Source: Apostichopus japonicus
Lineage: Eukaryota; Echinodermata; Holothuroidea; Aspidochirotida; Stichopodidae
Reading direction: 5' to 3'
Length of the DNA stretch: 64,000 nucleotides
Assembly (NCBI RefSeq): GCF_037975245.1
Contig: NC_092579.1
Location: 689,001-753,000, forward strand
In this document: positions 1 to 13,200 of the stretch, one piece after another
Layout of the letters: each line of letters opens with the position of its first letter
Numbering within the stretch: position 1 is the first letter of the stretch
Translations under genes and position numbers: made by a program
Notes under the pieces: model-generated
The model's input: only the letters and a program-made list of their open reading frames with translations
Told to the model about the DNA's origin: nothing
Database searches by the model: none

Positions 1-1570
1 AATATTTGAAGAAATTTATTACTAAATTTAAATGTCAAGATTAGAGTTAATCGAAGAGCATCGACATTTAATATTTTTTAATTACTTTCACATGAGGAGT
101 GATTATGTTGAATACACAACTAAAAACCTGTTCTTTTCGGAATCATAAAAAACTTCACTTATAGAAAAGCAAACTGTCTTTCAGATCTACTTCCCGCCAA
201 CAATTTCATTTTCTCTGGGATGTAATAGTATTTTGGCACGCCATGTACATTATACTATGAAACATATAACATTTGTTCCATTTGTTTTACAGGGAAACTC
301 TTGGCACACTTAATATGTATGACATGCATGTGTTATTGTTAGGATAAAGACTACCTGATAAACACACAAGAGACTTCAAGTTTGGTAAGAAATTGATAAT
401 TATTCATAGGGTTGGCTTCTCTGAAATGAGTGTGCTCTCACTTTATAGTCAATGTCTGTTGACGGATGAATGGCATAAAACCGCACTCCTATAATACGAT
501 AGCCTGTTACATATTGCACCAAGTGAATGCCAATTTTGAAATATTCAAAGGTATAAAGTATTATTGAATACCCCCGAGGTTTACGGATTTCACACACTGT
601 GTTTATTCATTGAAATAATGTTATCTGTTTATAATTTTATCTGTTTTGAAAGATGACCTTGTATGGCAAACTATGAATCTTTAATAAGTATATAACCCAG
701 TGAGATATTGCGAAATTATAACTACATTTTACAAATACGGGGAAATAACAAACCTTATTGCTTTAGAGATAATGAAACACCTCCGTACTTCATATGAATC
801 CCTCAAATAGAACATCATGCAAGAGCACATTAAACCGGTTATATTTCAGCCTCCAGGGTGATCGGGAGACCATTACAACCTACAGACAGAGTTCTTTATG
901 ATGCTCGTTTAAAAATATCTTAAAGTGTACGTGCAAAAAGGAACGTTAGATTCTCGCGCGAACATTTCTTGAAAACAATAGAAGCAATTGTATGTACGTG
1001 TGTACATTGTAATAGCAATTCTGGTCGAACATATACATCCAACCAACCCCCCCCCCCTTCCTCACTCTCTCTTAATTGCTAATAAAGTCATTACCATTCA
1101 GTATCTTTATAGTTTATGTCTAAGCGCATACATTTCTTATTACAGTGAAGTAACAATCTGGTCGCTAATTGCCGTACACCATCCGTATATTCTTGCCTAT
1201 CGAGAACACATTAGGGGAAAGAGCCAATTCGTTTTAAACGAGATTTCGCGAACCAGGTTAATCCTCGCGAGATTCCTGTCGCGGTACAATAAAGGCACCG
1301 TGCGTTCGCTAGAGATCCAAAGACGTTCATTTGGAAGTCGTGCTTATAGCACCTGTGAATTGTCTGCCAATAAATTAGCCTCAAATTAAGAGCTTCTAGC
1401 GCTCTCGAAGGATCAACCTGTCTTAGTATACACTTCCTTCTCTACATGTACCTGCGTAAAGAAATACCACTAATTATATAACTGTTTATAACGGAAAAAT
1501 AGCATTATTGAAAAGATCAATAAACTAAACGAACCCACAAAAAGTGTGCAAAGCTGGCAGCATAATATAC
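1..1570. other. Non-coding, no recognised feature
   Basis: A+T-rich DNA with short homopolymer runs, such as a C run near 1047. A 133-codon frame at 988-1389 (+) has no domain I recognise, no repeat structure and unremarkable composition, so I treat it as chance. An exon of an unknown host gene cannot be excluded. Confidence 0.5.
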
Positions 1571-1603
1571 CCAGGGAGTTGTTATGGAATAACAACTCCC
1601 TGG
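1571..1603. repeat. Perfect 15-bp inverted repeat (hairpin)
   Basis: CCAGGGAGTTGTTAT at 1571-1585 is followed by the 3-nt spacer GGA and its exact reverse complement at 1589-1603. No element termini or target duplication were seen around it. Confidence 0.85.
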
Positions 1604-2134
1604 TATACCATCGCCGATGACGTAGAGAGAATATCAACTGTCTATTTTTTGTGTGAATTTGCTCAGCAGGCCACTAAGCCTAATGAAATGTATTACAAAG
1701 TTTTAATGCAAAATAAATCAAAAATGAAATGTAAAAAGTACAAATTATTCATCGCAAATCTCTCCCTAGCCTGATCACATGCACTTGCAAGAGATGTACT
1801 GTACATTTGGGATTTTATGTGCTTAACACATTCACAAGCGAGTTGCCCTTTCCCAGTTTTTTTTGTCAGTTTATGTATTTTTTATATGTTCAACTGCTTA
1901 TAAATCATGTAGCCATAAAAACGTCCAGGTATCTTGTGTACATGTGTAAACAATTGGAATTTACATACCTGCGCATTTGATAGCATCTCGACAAGTTACC
2001 AAACAAGAACACTTTGAAAGTCAAAGGTAGAACCCTGTCACTTTGAGTTGCAAAAAAAAAAAAATTATATTAAAACAAATAAAAAATACAAAAGAGTTTT
2101 TAACCAATCACGTACACATTGTATAGGCCATATC

Positions 2135-2135
<1 letters not shown>
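1604..2135. other. Non-coding, no recognised feature
   Basis: A+T-rich DNA with poly-A and poly-T runs and only chance frames. A 76-codon frame at 1544-1774 overlaps the hairpin and has no recognisable domain. Confidence 0.5.

Positions 2136-2176
<41 letters not shown>
2136..2176. repeat. (AT)n microsatellite
   Basis: About 20 uninterrupted AT dinucleotides. It lies 60 bp left of the 66-bp palindrome. A second AT-rich tract follows that palindrome, so the snapback sequence is bracketed by AT repeats. Confidence 0.9.
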
Positions 2177-2179
<3 letters not shown>

Positions 2180-2235
2180 GGTTGGTTGGCGTCTATCTTG
2201 GCGCAGAGTGCTCTATGTCCAGTGGACAGAGCGGA

Positions 2236-2378
2236 ATATATGTTGATACTAGTTGAGACTAGTGGAACACTAGTAGTTGTAACTCGGAGTTTCACGCGTT
2301 AAGATCTGACGATCGCTATAACGCGTGAAACTCCGAGTTACAACTACTAGTGTTCCACTAGTCTCAACTAGTATCAAC

Positions 2379-2384
<6 letters not shown>
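2236..2384. repeat. Perfect 66-bp palindrome with 17-bp spacer
   Basis: The left arm (2236-2301) and right arm (2319-2384) are exact reverse complements over 66 positions, separated by a 17-nt spacer (2302-2318). The arms are not simple sequence. They include CTAGT-rich motifs and a G+C block around the spacer (ACGCGTTA / TAACGCGT). Both sides run into AT repeats. It could be a foldback element, a recent palindromic duplication or a retroelement terminus. No coding content and no target duplication are visible outside the AT tracts. An AT-rich array embedding makes replication-slippage or template-switch origin plausible. Confidence 0.85.
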
Positions 2385-2410
<26 letters not shown>

Positions 2411-2466
2411 ATATATATATATTTATTTATATATATATGTAGATATATATATATTTATATATATAA
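2381..2466. repeat. AT-rich microsatellite with ATTT interruptions
   Basis: Imperfect (AT)n with TTTAT and GTAG interruptions, directly abutting the right arm of the 66-bp palindrome. Confidence 0.85.
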
Positions 2467-5186
2467 TTCAGTCCGTATTAACTACATTCTAGCAAGTAGA
2501 CATAACCCAATATCCATCAGAAAAAAAGAAAAAAAACATATATTGCAGATAATAATGAAATACATAAAATAGTAAAGTAAAACCCAAATGGTCTGTAAAA
2601 AGGTTTCTGTTCCATGTGATATAGCTCACTGGATGAGGATGGTTAAGGGTAGAGAGTTATAATATCATTTATAATATAACTTATAACATTTTCCAGCTTA
2701 GCATAGGCCCTACCGAAATACTTTAAAGCAAAATTAATGCAAACCATGGGGTAATTTGACAATTTGAAATATATGTATAGCTTTATTTCTACCCACGATC
2801 TATGTGAGAAGTTTAAGCGTGATTTTCTTGCCAAATCCACCCTATTTAGTTCCGATTAGGAATTTGGTGGAGCGTACTTTGTTTTTGATTACTTTTTAAT
2901 TTACATATTTTGATTTCATCAAGGAACGTAAAAAACGTGACAAATTGAAACGAAATATCTCCTCAATTCCTTCCTTCTTGTTTTTTTTATTGATTTTAAA
3001 ATCATGCAAAATAAAGTTGTTTTTATTTCATGAATTTTAAGTCATATACTTTTAAAGTATTACATTTGGCGTTGTCTCGGGGGGGGGGGGGGGGGGGAGT
3101 TTGTAGAGCCGGAGGCAAAACCAACATAGTTTGTAAGTTGAAAACGAACGTTTCTAATATTGCGGATTTAATGTGGATACGTCTAAGTGTTCAATGAACC
3201 TATTTGAAAGTAATAACGTCGGTGAAATTAATTTCACAGGAAAGAGAGCATCATCTTTATTTGTTAAGAAGTTTCTTGATTAGGAAATTTATTTCGCATT
3301 AGGGAGATGTGTTTGGTATGTAGGTAATACATGCACAAACAGCAAATCTGCGGGAGTCTGCTCTGACAAACATAAAAATTTGAGCTATTTGTTCTTCATG
3401 AATACAAGATGAGTTCATCTCCCCTTCTGGGACAAACAATCTCCCCTTCTGGGACAAATAACTCCTATCTGCTGTGTACGTTAAAGCAACATGACATCTT
3501 ACAACTTGCCCGATTCTTCAAGGACTTTTGACGACATACAAGCGCAATTTCTTCATTAGAATTGCAAATTCGTCTAGGGCACACTTGCGGATAACGAAAC
3601 GCAAGTTTTCATCAGCAAGAGGTTTAGCATATCGGTTGTCAAGTGGAATGCTGTGGATGGCAGGTAGACGTGGTGCTAATGCATTGGGTACGCTGATATT
3701 TACGCAGACGGAAACCAGACTGAATTTGTTACACTTTTCTTCTTTTCTTTTTGATTCTGTATACGAGAATGACCCCAATTGTTCAAATATGTTTGTCACT
3801 CATGAAAAGAGGTTTCTGAGGTTAAAAGATAACAGTAAATGTTGACGGGATCGGAAGAGCAGGTTCTGTAAAAGCAAAATGTCAATCTACTGAAAATAGT
3901 TCACATTCGAAGAAATGCGGTCGCAAGTTATGTACAAGAGCGGCAACGTTGCAAGAACTTGCTCAGGTTAACTTTGAAATAAATTGCAGTAAAACAACAA
4001 TGGCTGTAATTAGTAGTTTATTATTTTATTCTTGAGCACTTGAAATGTAGAGCTGATTTTGTAATATATTTAAACCAGAATACAAAACTGTATTGAGGTT
4101 TGATGGATGACGTCATCGGGTATCAGCCAATGTTATCTTTGTAAGATGTCATGAAAATATTTTGTTTATATGAGTTCTGCAGATACTGTTGATCCTTGAT
4201 GAATTTTGACCTTCACAAAAAATCAATACATTTATTATCAAAATTATACATTCTCAATGAAGTGACTTGTCAATGTTACATTTCCTAAGCTATATGGTGG
4301 TTACAACATTTCACATTTGAGCTAGTTGACGTCATATGACTTTGTGGTTTGTCCTACTCAGAATGGGTAACCTACATGTTTCCGTTCTTGAGATAAGGTT
4401 GGTATACGTTTTTCATTGTTTTATGCTGTTGACTTCAGATGACTCTTGACCTCCAATAAAATCAATAAGGTCCATATCTAATATGGGCAACCATTAAGCC
4501 AAGTAAAAGGGTTGCCAATCGGATGCATTTTTAGAGATATGGTTGTTACAAAAAGGCAGTACACACACACATACCAAAACATATGCACAGAGCCGTATAT
4601 ATATACTGCTTGGCATATACATACTCACACACGCTATCATGAGTGCATAGGTTGGGGTTGTTATTGGATCTATAGATACTGTCACGAACTAATTTTATGC
4701 AATAGATCGTTGTACTTATTACTATATATATAAGCTATCCCCCATTGCAAAACTAACGAACCAAATTATATGCACTTCGTAGTTTTCAGACATGCAATAA
4801 CAGAACGAAATCGTAAAAAAAAATATATTGCTCTGCTACATCTGCCAAAATGTTGTGGATATCATGTTTGATGCTTCACATCAAAACGTCAGTTTACATG
4901 TCCCTTCTACGCTTCCGTACCAACCTTTCTTTGATAACGCGCACTAAGGCTAGCGCTCCAGGAGGTTTGGGCTATTTACATATTAGTTGGCAAGTTCGTA
5001 GAAACATGGAGGTAAACCTCCATGTTTTACCTCCATTGTAGAAACTACATCAATCAACCCTCATTGTTAAATGTCCGAAGTATAATCATGAACCAATCAC
5101 ATCATAATACTCTCAACTATGGAAAAGATTTGTCCAACTTCAGTTGGACCGTTCCATTTAAATTTGACACGGGTGTGGTCAACTTA
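2467..5186. other. Non-coding; small repeats only
   Basis: No coding signal. It contains a run of 19 G at about 3079-3097, a tandem duplication of a 23-24-bp sequence (CTCCCCTTCTGGGACAAA core) at 3419-3466, and a perfect 12-bp hairpin (AAACATGGAGGT, 2-nt spacer, its reverse complement) at 5002-5027. Overlapping frames on both strands at 3518-3845 show no domain. Confidence 0.55.
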
Positions 5187-5198
5187 TGAGCTGTCCAA

Positions 5199-5756
5199 TG
5201 GGCGCAGATCCTTCTGGGGACAGCGGGACGTGTCCCCACCAACTTTTTCAGTGGTGGGGACATGATATACCGTGTCCCCACCAATTTGTCTTGACCAAAC
5301 GCTGCATTTCAAATTCCCCAGAATTGAACTTTTGCGCAGTTTGATCCAGCATTGTGCAAATAACATGCAGCAGTTCTCCATTTATTATTTATATTTTATC
5401 CACAGTTTTTAAATATTGGACGGAAATTACATTTGCGGCAGTCTATTATTGTTTACTGGAGAGGACCCCAAACCCATCGTATACAAAAGTCTACTTGGAT
5501 AATTTGTCCCCTGATTTTTTTCTGCAGACGCCCATGTATTTCCCAAAACTAAATTTCTAAGCCATGAGATCTCAAATTTAAGGCGGTTTGGAAGCATCAT
5601 TGGGTCTGGGAAGTGTTATTTCCGGCAATCTGCGAGGTATATTTGCCAAAACAATTCTTGGACGCTTTACGCGAGAACCAATGGTCACGCTCCGCTTAGA
5701 TAGTATCAGAGAACAGACACGCGTCCCCACCATTATCCAAGACTGATCTGCGCCCA
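5199..5756. mobile_element. Non-autonomous TIR DNA transposon, 558 bp, with target duplication
   Basis: The left end reads TGGGCGCAGATCC and the right end is its inverted counterpart, GATCTGCGCCCA. TGAGCTGTCCAA lies immediately outside both ends (5187-5198 and 5757-5768), a 12-bp direct repeat that marks a target-site duplication. Twelve is long for common DNA-transposon families, and the exact boundary is ambiguous by a few bases because terminus and flank share letters. The subterminal right portion (about 5590-5705) resembles the right subterminal parts of the elements at 24818-25808 and 25190-25494, including the shared string CGCTCCGCTTAGATAGT. There is no transposase frame, so it is presumably mobilised in trans. 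The superfamily is not certain; hAT-related is the best guess. Confidence 0.82.
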
Positions 5757-5768
5757 TGAGCTGTCCAA

Positions 5769-7340
5769 CAGTACATCATAAATGAAATCTTTATACAGAG
5801 GTTAGTTAGTCTTGGCAAATATTAAGGAAGCAAAATGTAACAATGTTAAGAAAAGCTCATACATTATCACGTAATGATCAACATAAATATAGGAGAAACA
5901 AATCAAATATCGCTTATCTTATTTACAGGTTCATTCTGACATTCACACCTCATCATGTTCCTATATGTGGTAATATCATAATTCTGAATGAATGTTTCTC
6001 AGTAAGTTCCTCTCATCTTTAACTAATAACAGAGGTTAATGATAGCAATCTGGAAGCTGTTATCGAGAATTGTCGTACAAGGAGTTACCTCATTTCTGTA
6101 GGTTTGCAAGCCATTAGTTTCCTGATAATTGCGATATTACTCATATTTGTCCAGAACGACTTCACCTAAATTGAATTGAGTATCACTGGTGTTATGCGTG
6201 GGTAACAACAACACAACAGAAGAAGAAAAATAGATTAGAACATGGCAAATTTGAAAAAGATTGATTAGTCGGGAAGCAGTGGGTTGAGTAAGCCCTGATG
6301 ATAATGTTTACAATTTTATTCATTAATTTTTATAATTATCGCAGTATCGGATGTTTTTTCCTCTCATTCAAAGAAGATTGATGATTTTAAAGCTCTTTTC
6401 TCAAAAATTAAGGTAAGAGAAGGAAAACCATTGCACAAAGTGCAAGTGACCTCTTGCAAGGGCTGGAGTAATTCCACAAAATCCTCTCCACCCCTAGCTA
6501 AGTTTCCAAAGATGATTGTCAAAAGACGTTATTGCCAGCAAATAACGTGATTATTGTACTGGGAAGACCAGAATGCATGTATGCAAAATAAAGTTACTAT
6601 AACCAGCCTGATGTTAGGCCTATGTTTGGAGACGCAAATATATCCTAAATAAAATGAGTTAGAAAAGAGGAGCAATAAAACATATTTTATTTTGAAGTGC
6701 TTTGAAGGTACATGATCATACTTCTTTAGATAGATCTATTGTGTTTATATTTCCGTCTTTAAGAAACATTGCATTGGTTACTTAGTTAACCCAAGCATGC
6801 AGCTGAAGTTATACTGAATCTCTAGAACATGAATGCAATAGACCCCTTTAACGATCCGTCATTAATTACTTACATGCCATTATTATTTCATTCATTAATA
6901 TATAACACCCACTTGCAGTTCCACCTACGTGGAAAACAAAATGCGATTATATTGCTGCCACTTTCTCAAAACTTATTGTCGGTTTGTCTAAATAACATTT
7001 GGAACCAAGCAGGACTGCGTAACCGTTATGCTTCACGGCGTAAGGTAAATCACATATGATAGTGTTCTTTAATGGCGACAGTGAAGCTGAGAAGATAGTG
7101 CATGTAGGAAGATAACAAGGTTTAATATCCTCGCCGTGCAAACCCTTCCTTACTCGCATACATACAGCGTGAGAATAGTATCATTATGTTAATCATTCGA
7201 ATTTGATATTCTCTTAATTACGTTTCGTCCGGTTGTTTTCCCCATATATATATATATGCGTTCAAGTGTAGGGAACGATAAATAAATGAAAAACTTGAAG
7301 TTGAAGTTTACGTGATATTCCATAATTATATAAATTGGAA
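5769..7340. other. Non-coding, no recognised feature
   Basis: Low-complexity A+T-rich DNA with a short (TA) tract near 7245. No domain-bearing frame or repeat array was found. Confidence 0.5.
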
Positions 7341-7344
7341 AAGT

Positions 7345-7525
7345 CAACTAAAGCTGGGATATGTTGAGTAAATAAACTTTGTGTATGTTGGGTAAAATAT
7401 ACATGAAATTTGCACAATCAAACACACCAAGGATATGCTGAGTCAATTGAAAAACATGGATGTGTCACATCAAACAAACATGGGATGTGTTGCATAAAAC
7501 AAACCTGGGATATATTGAGTGAACC
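7345..7525. repeat. Degenerate short tandem repeat
   Basis: Several diverged units of roughly 30-50 bp share the pattern AAACAAAC..TGGGATRTGTTGAGTAAA. Units are visible around 7350, 7380, 7430, 7480 and 7505. Divergence is high, which suggests an old array. Confidence 0.6.
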
Positions 7526-9690
7526 TTTTGATTATACTTGAGCCTTCTAATAATATTTAACTTGATGTCGTTGATTCGAAGAGACCCATTAATATTACTC
7601 GTGTTGTTTGTCGGTGGCAGTTTGTACATTAGGTTTGCTCTCGTTTCAAGCGGAACAGATTGCAGAACCGGAAATAAGTTTGGACTTTACTCCATGACTC
7701 AGCTTCACGGTAGACGAATTACATTTACGTCTTGGTTGTAATATCATTGCTTGCGTTAATCTTAGTTAAAGTCTAACATAGAAAAGACATGTTGTACTAT
7801 ACGAATGACGAAAATCGCTTTATTTGATCAAATAAACTTTAATAATTGAAATGGATGTTCACATAAAGGAAGATCCATCTATAGTTTTATGAAATGTGAT
7901 CAAGTAAAGCGTGACAATTTGCTTTGCGTTACTGTTTATTGGGGAAAGCTGTTTCAATTTTCATGACTAACAAGATTAATGTCAATTGCTAGGACACGTT
8001 TTCTTTGACAAAACCCTTTATTTCGTCTGCAATATTTCTACTTCAGCGTTATCGTCTAATTAATTAATAATTAATAATTATCAATAATATCATAGTTCGG
8101 ATATCCTGTTAGACTCGATCAAAAACTTTCCTGTTGTTCAGGAAGCAGCAATGCTTTGAATAAGGCAAGATTCGAACTATTGACATATAAGTCCTGCGTT
8201 CTGTAAACTTAACTATCCAGGTGTTAGTTGGAGTTAATCCTCACAATAAGTTGATCTCGGCATAAAAATACACTTGGTCTTCAAATTGACCATCCGTCTT
8301 AGTTGATCCCAATTAACCATAGTTTTGCTAAGGCTGGAAGTAAAGGATAAACAGAGGCACAAAATTCATTTTGATATGTTCCAGACGTTTAACAAACAAT
8401 GCTTTCAGTTCAGGTTTGGATTTCTATAACAAATATTTTCATTTTTGAGGAAGCAGGTCTCTAAACAGATGAGTTTCTTCAATTAGAGTGATTGAACAAT
8501 ACATAATCATGACGTCATTTCCTCAGTTATAACACACAAGTCAATAGGATAACCAAAGACTAGGCATAAACCATACGATGGAATTTTCAGCATGCTTTAA
8601 TGAAATAAGGTTGTACTTAAGAACAATGTTCTCATTTTGAGGGTTTCAAGTACTCTTTAAAACAATGAATGTCCACTTGTTTCTTTTTATCATTGTCTTG
8701 TGTCGTTAAGGTTTAAGTGTGTCTTGCTATCACAACTGACTTTCTCATTGTAAATTACAACTATTTATTTGAAAAAATTGAACCAAAACATGTTGGGTTC
8801 AAGTCATTAATTGGCGGGAAATATTACCTCGCGTTAAGCACGAAGCTGCTTATTAATGATTGAATAACCTGTGTAATGTGTTAATGCATTACCTCACTCA
8901 TATCCACTTATCAATCATCGACTAACATAATATTAGAAATGGACATTAGATGGAAAACAGACAAATACAGAAAACTACCGCAGTTGCCATTTACAAGGAG
9001 AGATCTTTCACCGTGATTTCACTAATGATCTCCTGCTAATGTAAGTCAGAAGTTCATTTGAGTAATTTACATCCATTACGAGATCAGCTTACATCAAAGA
9101 ACTCACGACTTCACATAACCACGCGTATGCAAAAAATACCGTTAGCGAAGTGATAAACAGGAAACGTGTTGTTCTATCTTGATTATATGTAGAATGTAAA
9201 AAAAAAGCTGAACAAGAAAAGATATTGAAAGTAAAAACATTTTGCAAGCGCTTTTTTTAAGACTGCAACTTGCATGTAGTAATGTGACACTTTTGTGTTG
9301 CATATGAAAAGTAGGCATGGCTGGGTAGGCAACTACGTATGCATTGCATATACGTTAAACCTCTAACAGCTTGTTAACGAGATAGCGATCCAACCTTTGA
9401 ACTCCAAACTAAATGTTTGGTTCACTTTGGGAATGATACAGCAATTAGGAAAACCAAGACGGAGGGAATAGTATAGGCTACTTATGTTAATGTCATGTTG
9501 CATTAGTAAAGGGCTAGGTCCAAAAATTCTTTGAATTTTTTGTTTTGGTATACTCCTACTGTACATAAGCTGTTTGTCTCCTTTGTAATACCGGTACTTC
9601 ATCGCTGGATATAAATAGTTAAATAAACTGAGATAAATACCCATCCTACTTTGGTAACCCACGGTCGACAAACGACCTCTAAGATAATAG
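7526..9690. other. Non-coding, no recognised feature
   Basis: No domain-bearing frame. A weak tRNA-like stretch on the minus strand (about 8152-8236, containing GTTCGAAT) does not fold convincingly and is not called. Confidence 0.5.
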
Positions 9691-10260
9691 GTTCCAATGT
9701 TTTTCGTTTCACAACACTTCCACGGTGCTAGGTTTCAACACTACTCTGCCCCCCCCCCCACCTCCGACCTGATTCTATAAGTGTTAATGCTTTTCGTTTT
9801 ATGCGACCTCCATGCCAGTAGGTTTCACAGCTTCACATTTCACACCACCTCCAAGATGGTAAGTCTCAATAGTTTCATTTCACAGTGACATCCAATATGG
9901 AAAGTGTCAATGCTTGCCATTTTACACGACCTCCAAGATACTTGATTTCACATCACATCCAAGGTGTTAAGGTGTCCATGTTTCACATTTCATACCACCT
10001 CAAGTGTGTAAGGTATCAATATGTTTCATTTCCACCACCTCCAAAGTGCTAAAGATGTCAATGCTTTCCATTTGACACGACCTCTACAATGCTAAGTGTC
10101 TCATCCACTAACAATATACACTCATTGTACACCACCTACATTTCACACGACCTCTACAATGTTAAGTGTCTCATCCACTAACAATTCACTCATTGTACAC
10201 CACCTCCATTTTACACGAACTCATAGATGCTATTTGTCGATGCATTCCCTATTTCGTCCC
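9690..10260. repeat. Old degenerate tandem array, about 45-60-bp unit
   Basis: Roughly a dozen diverged units share TTTCACACGACCTCCAA followed by GTGCTAAGTGTCAATG. The two last units (about 10075-10205) are much closer to each other, both carrying CTACAATG(C/T)TAAGTGTC. This is consistent with an ancient minisatellite with one recent duplication. An 83-codon frame at 10096-10347 is repeat-driven. Confidence 0.75.
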
Positions 10261-13200
10261 TCGAACTCGACAATAGCCGCACTTATTGTTTGCACGATGA
10301 CGCTGTTACATGCTGATTATATTAATAGACCCCACACAGCAAGATAATCAACTGAAGTTTACTATTATTGTAGTTTATATAATAAATAGATAATACTTGG
10401 ACTCACAAGATACAGGTACACGTATAATCAATCAGCTGATCAAACACCTTCACTTTACCGAAGAGTTTTATCATTATCTCGCGTAAACAAGACGTATAAA
10501 GTATGGAGCGTTGTAACTGGATAATTGAAATTAAATAATAATTGGAAATATAATTATAGTGTAATGATGCTTTTGTATGTTTGTGTTTTGTTTATGGAAA
10601 GTAAAAAGAGTCGTTATTTTCATTTACATAAAAAGTCCGTTTCTCAGTGCAATTAAATCTTTAAAAAGAAACTCTGCTTCAATTTGCTTTAAATTTATCA
10701 TTTATTCAAACCCCTAAGATATCCGCCTGTTCATCTTCTAATAAGAAAGAACTTGATTTTCAAAGAATATACCCTAAAAAGGCCACGTTTGTCTAAACGT
10801 TGCTTCATTTTAGACCAGGTTTTCAAAGTAAGGCAACTAGAATCTCGTAAACGAATCTCCCATCAGTGTTGATATCACTGTAACTTTAATGAAGCAGGTC
10901 TTAATCTTACGTCTACAGTAGATGAAACATGCATGGGAGATACGTCGGTTGAGTCCGCTTAAATCATCTCCGTATATCTAGGGCTATTAGATTACAGACA
11001 ATCGTGACCTGCTCGGCAGGACTTGTCGTAAAACTCGACGGCTAATAATTGCTAGTTATAATACTGTCTATAAGACTCATCTTTCGTAATAATAAAAAGG
11101 GAGTTTGAAAGCTCAGTGGTATATACATCAACAAGTCTGTCGAGACATCTTCTTGTCCAAGAAGGAATGATATCCCATGATAATATTACCACTAAGAACC
11201 AAAGATGGCAACTAATTGAGAAGTGACGATAAAATTGTGCTGATGTAAACTCAGCCTGCGATGAAAGTGACAACTTCTCTTTTAGCGTCGAGTCTAAGAC
11301 ATGTTTCGAAGCATCGGGGGTACAGGGAATGTAAGGTGATATAAGATTTGTGTTTATGCTCCAGAATATCTACCAGATTCGTTCCGTTTCAACAAGGAAT
11401 TGAGGACATTATCTTTGAAGAAAATAGACAAAGAGGAAATAAACTCAATCTGGAGTCGGTTTATCTTGTTATTGCTTTCTTTAATCAAAATGTAATCAAA
11501 ATAATGACTTTGCCTTGCGGTAAACGATGAAAGATTGATGTTAAATTTATATAAAATTGCCAACCATATTACAAAGATGTATGTAGGTTCACCGCTTCAC
11601 ATGAAATGCGACGTATGATGTTACCAGAAGGGTGCTTGTGATATACTTCCTGTTGTAACCAGATATTGTTTAACGAAGTTTATCATAACTTCAAAGAAAA
11701 GTTGTAACTCAGAAATGAGGCGTAGACATACTTCTTTACATTCAAATGATGGACTTTTTAACATTATTATAAAGTCATAAAAGTTGAAGTTGCCTGGTAG
11801 TCAACGAAAGCTAATCGGATACTGGATATCATAACAACTTGATTCTGAGTTCTTATATAGAAAGAAGGAAAGGCCAGATAAATCTTTTATATTTTGTAGG
11901 CGTATACAATCTATCGATGTTAAAAGAGAAAGCTGTTGTGATATTAACCCAAACTATCACTGTGCGATACAATGTAATTGTCTTGTGTGATAAAAGTATA
12001 TATATTGTAAATACAATCAGCAATTATACCATTTCAGTTGTAAATGTTGTTTTCCTCTTGTGGATCGTTGACTTGGTGTTTTCGTTAGCCACCACCAAGG
12101 ACACAAGAAAGCTTAAATCAGACTTATCTTCATAACATCGATGTAAACCAAGCTTTATAGTCTGATGTCGGGGTATCTTTATATAATTTTCAGACGTCAA
12201 CTGCAGTTTTCAAAGAGTTTCAAATCCAGGTCAGTCGTTGTAACTGCCTAATTATTTAAAGCTACCGAGCATTGCCCTAGACGAGTCTATACCTGAAACC
12301 ATTTTAAGGTTTAGTCGCTGCATTATCTCTTCCTTAAGATCATATACTCACAGAATTATGTTCAATCTTTCAGAGTTTCACTGAACAACCCTTTTCAAAA
12401 GGTTAGAGGGATTCATTTCACATAAATTAGCTATTCAGTCAACATTTTAATAAGCTCGTGAAATCACTTAATACTTGATACGCGTAAATGCTTCCCAAGG
12501 ATTCAAAAAACAAGCCGCCTTGGCGTCTTACTGCTATGAGTAAATTGACGCAGTTTTCTCTGTTGTATTTAAAGGGAACCCGTCGACTCTACAAAGAAAG
12601 GCCGTTAACAGAGAGGTTGATAAACAATTGGCGTGGCAGACAGTTTCTAGTAATATAACTGTCGTTTCATGTTTAATATGTGAGATGTTCGGAATCCTTT
12701 CAACGTTAGGTTAGAGTGTTTTGACGGTTTACACCCTTTATATCACTGCGCGTGATATCACTGCGCGTGATATTTGAGAGCATTCAAATTGTTATTCAGA
12801 GTAAGACATGTTTGCTCTTTAAACAGTCATTTCAACACCCTTGGTGCCCTCTTATTGCAGGGGTTCAAAAATTGTAACAACTCGTGTCAAGTGTCCTGAG
12901 CAATTATATCTACTTGAATTCTAAGACACGAATTCCTCGATAACTTTACCACCAATTCAAGGAAGATAAGTTGCAGCGCTTTTTAATATTAAAGCTACAC
13001 ATTGAGTTTAACGAGGTTGTATTATACAACTGAACTGGACAAGCTGATTGTCTTCTAAACAACCAAATCACTGAACATTTAAGATCTATGAAATAACGGC
13101 GCTATACTAACAGTCCTGTCGTTATCATTTTAGTGCACAATCCTGTCCTATCCAATGATTAAATATGTTCATTTCTTAACATCAGACCAAGTTGTTTTCA

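Noticed and set aside
988-1389. 133-codon frame as a host gene
   Set aside because: No recognisable domain, no splice or promoter context, and such lengths occur by chance in this window.
2302-2345. Hammerhead ribozyme at the centre of the 66-bp palindrome (CTGACGA .. GAAAC)
   Set aside because: Core letters are there, but the stem-II closing pair is T-T and stem I cannot form with the flanking bases.
8152-8236. tRNA-like stretch on the minus strand (GTTCGAAT, possible A-box, TTATAT anticodon-loop-like)
   Set aside because: T-stem pairs poorly (two mismatches of five), the acceptor stem could not be closed and no CCA-side structure was seen. At most a very degraded tRNA-derived relic.
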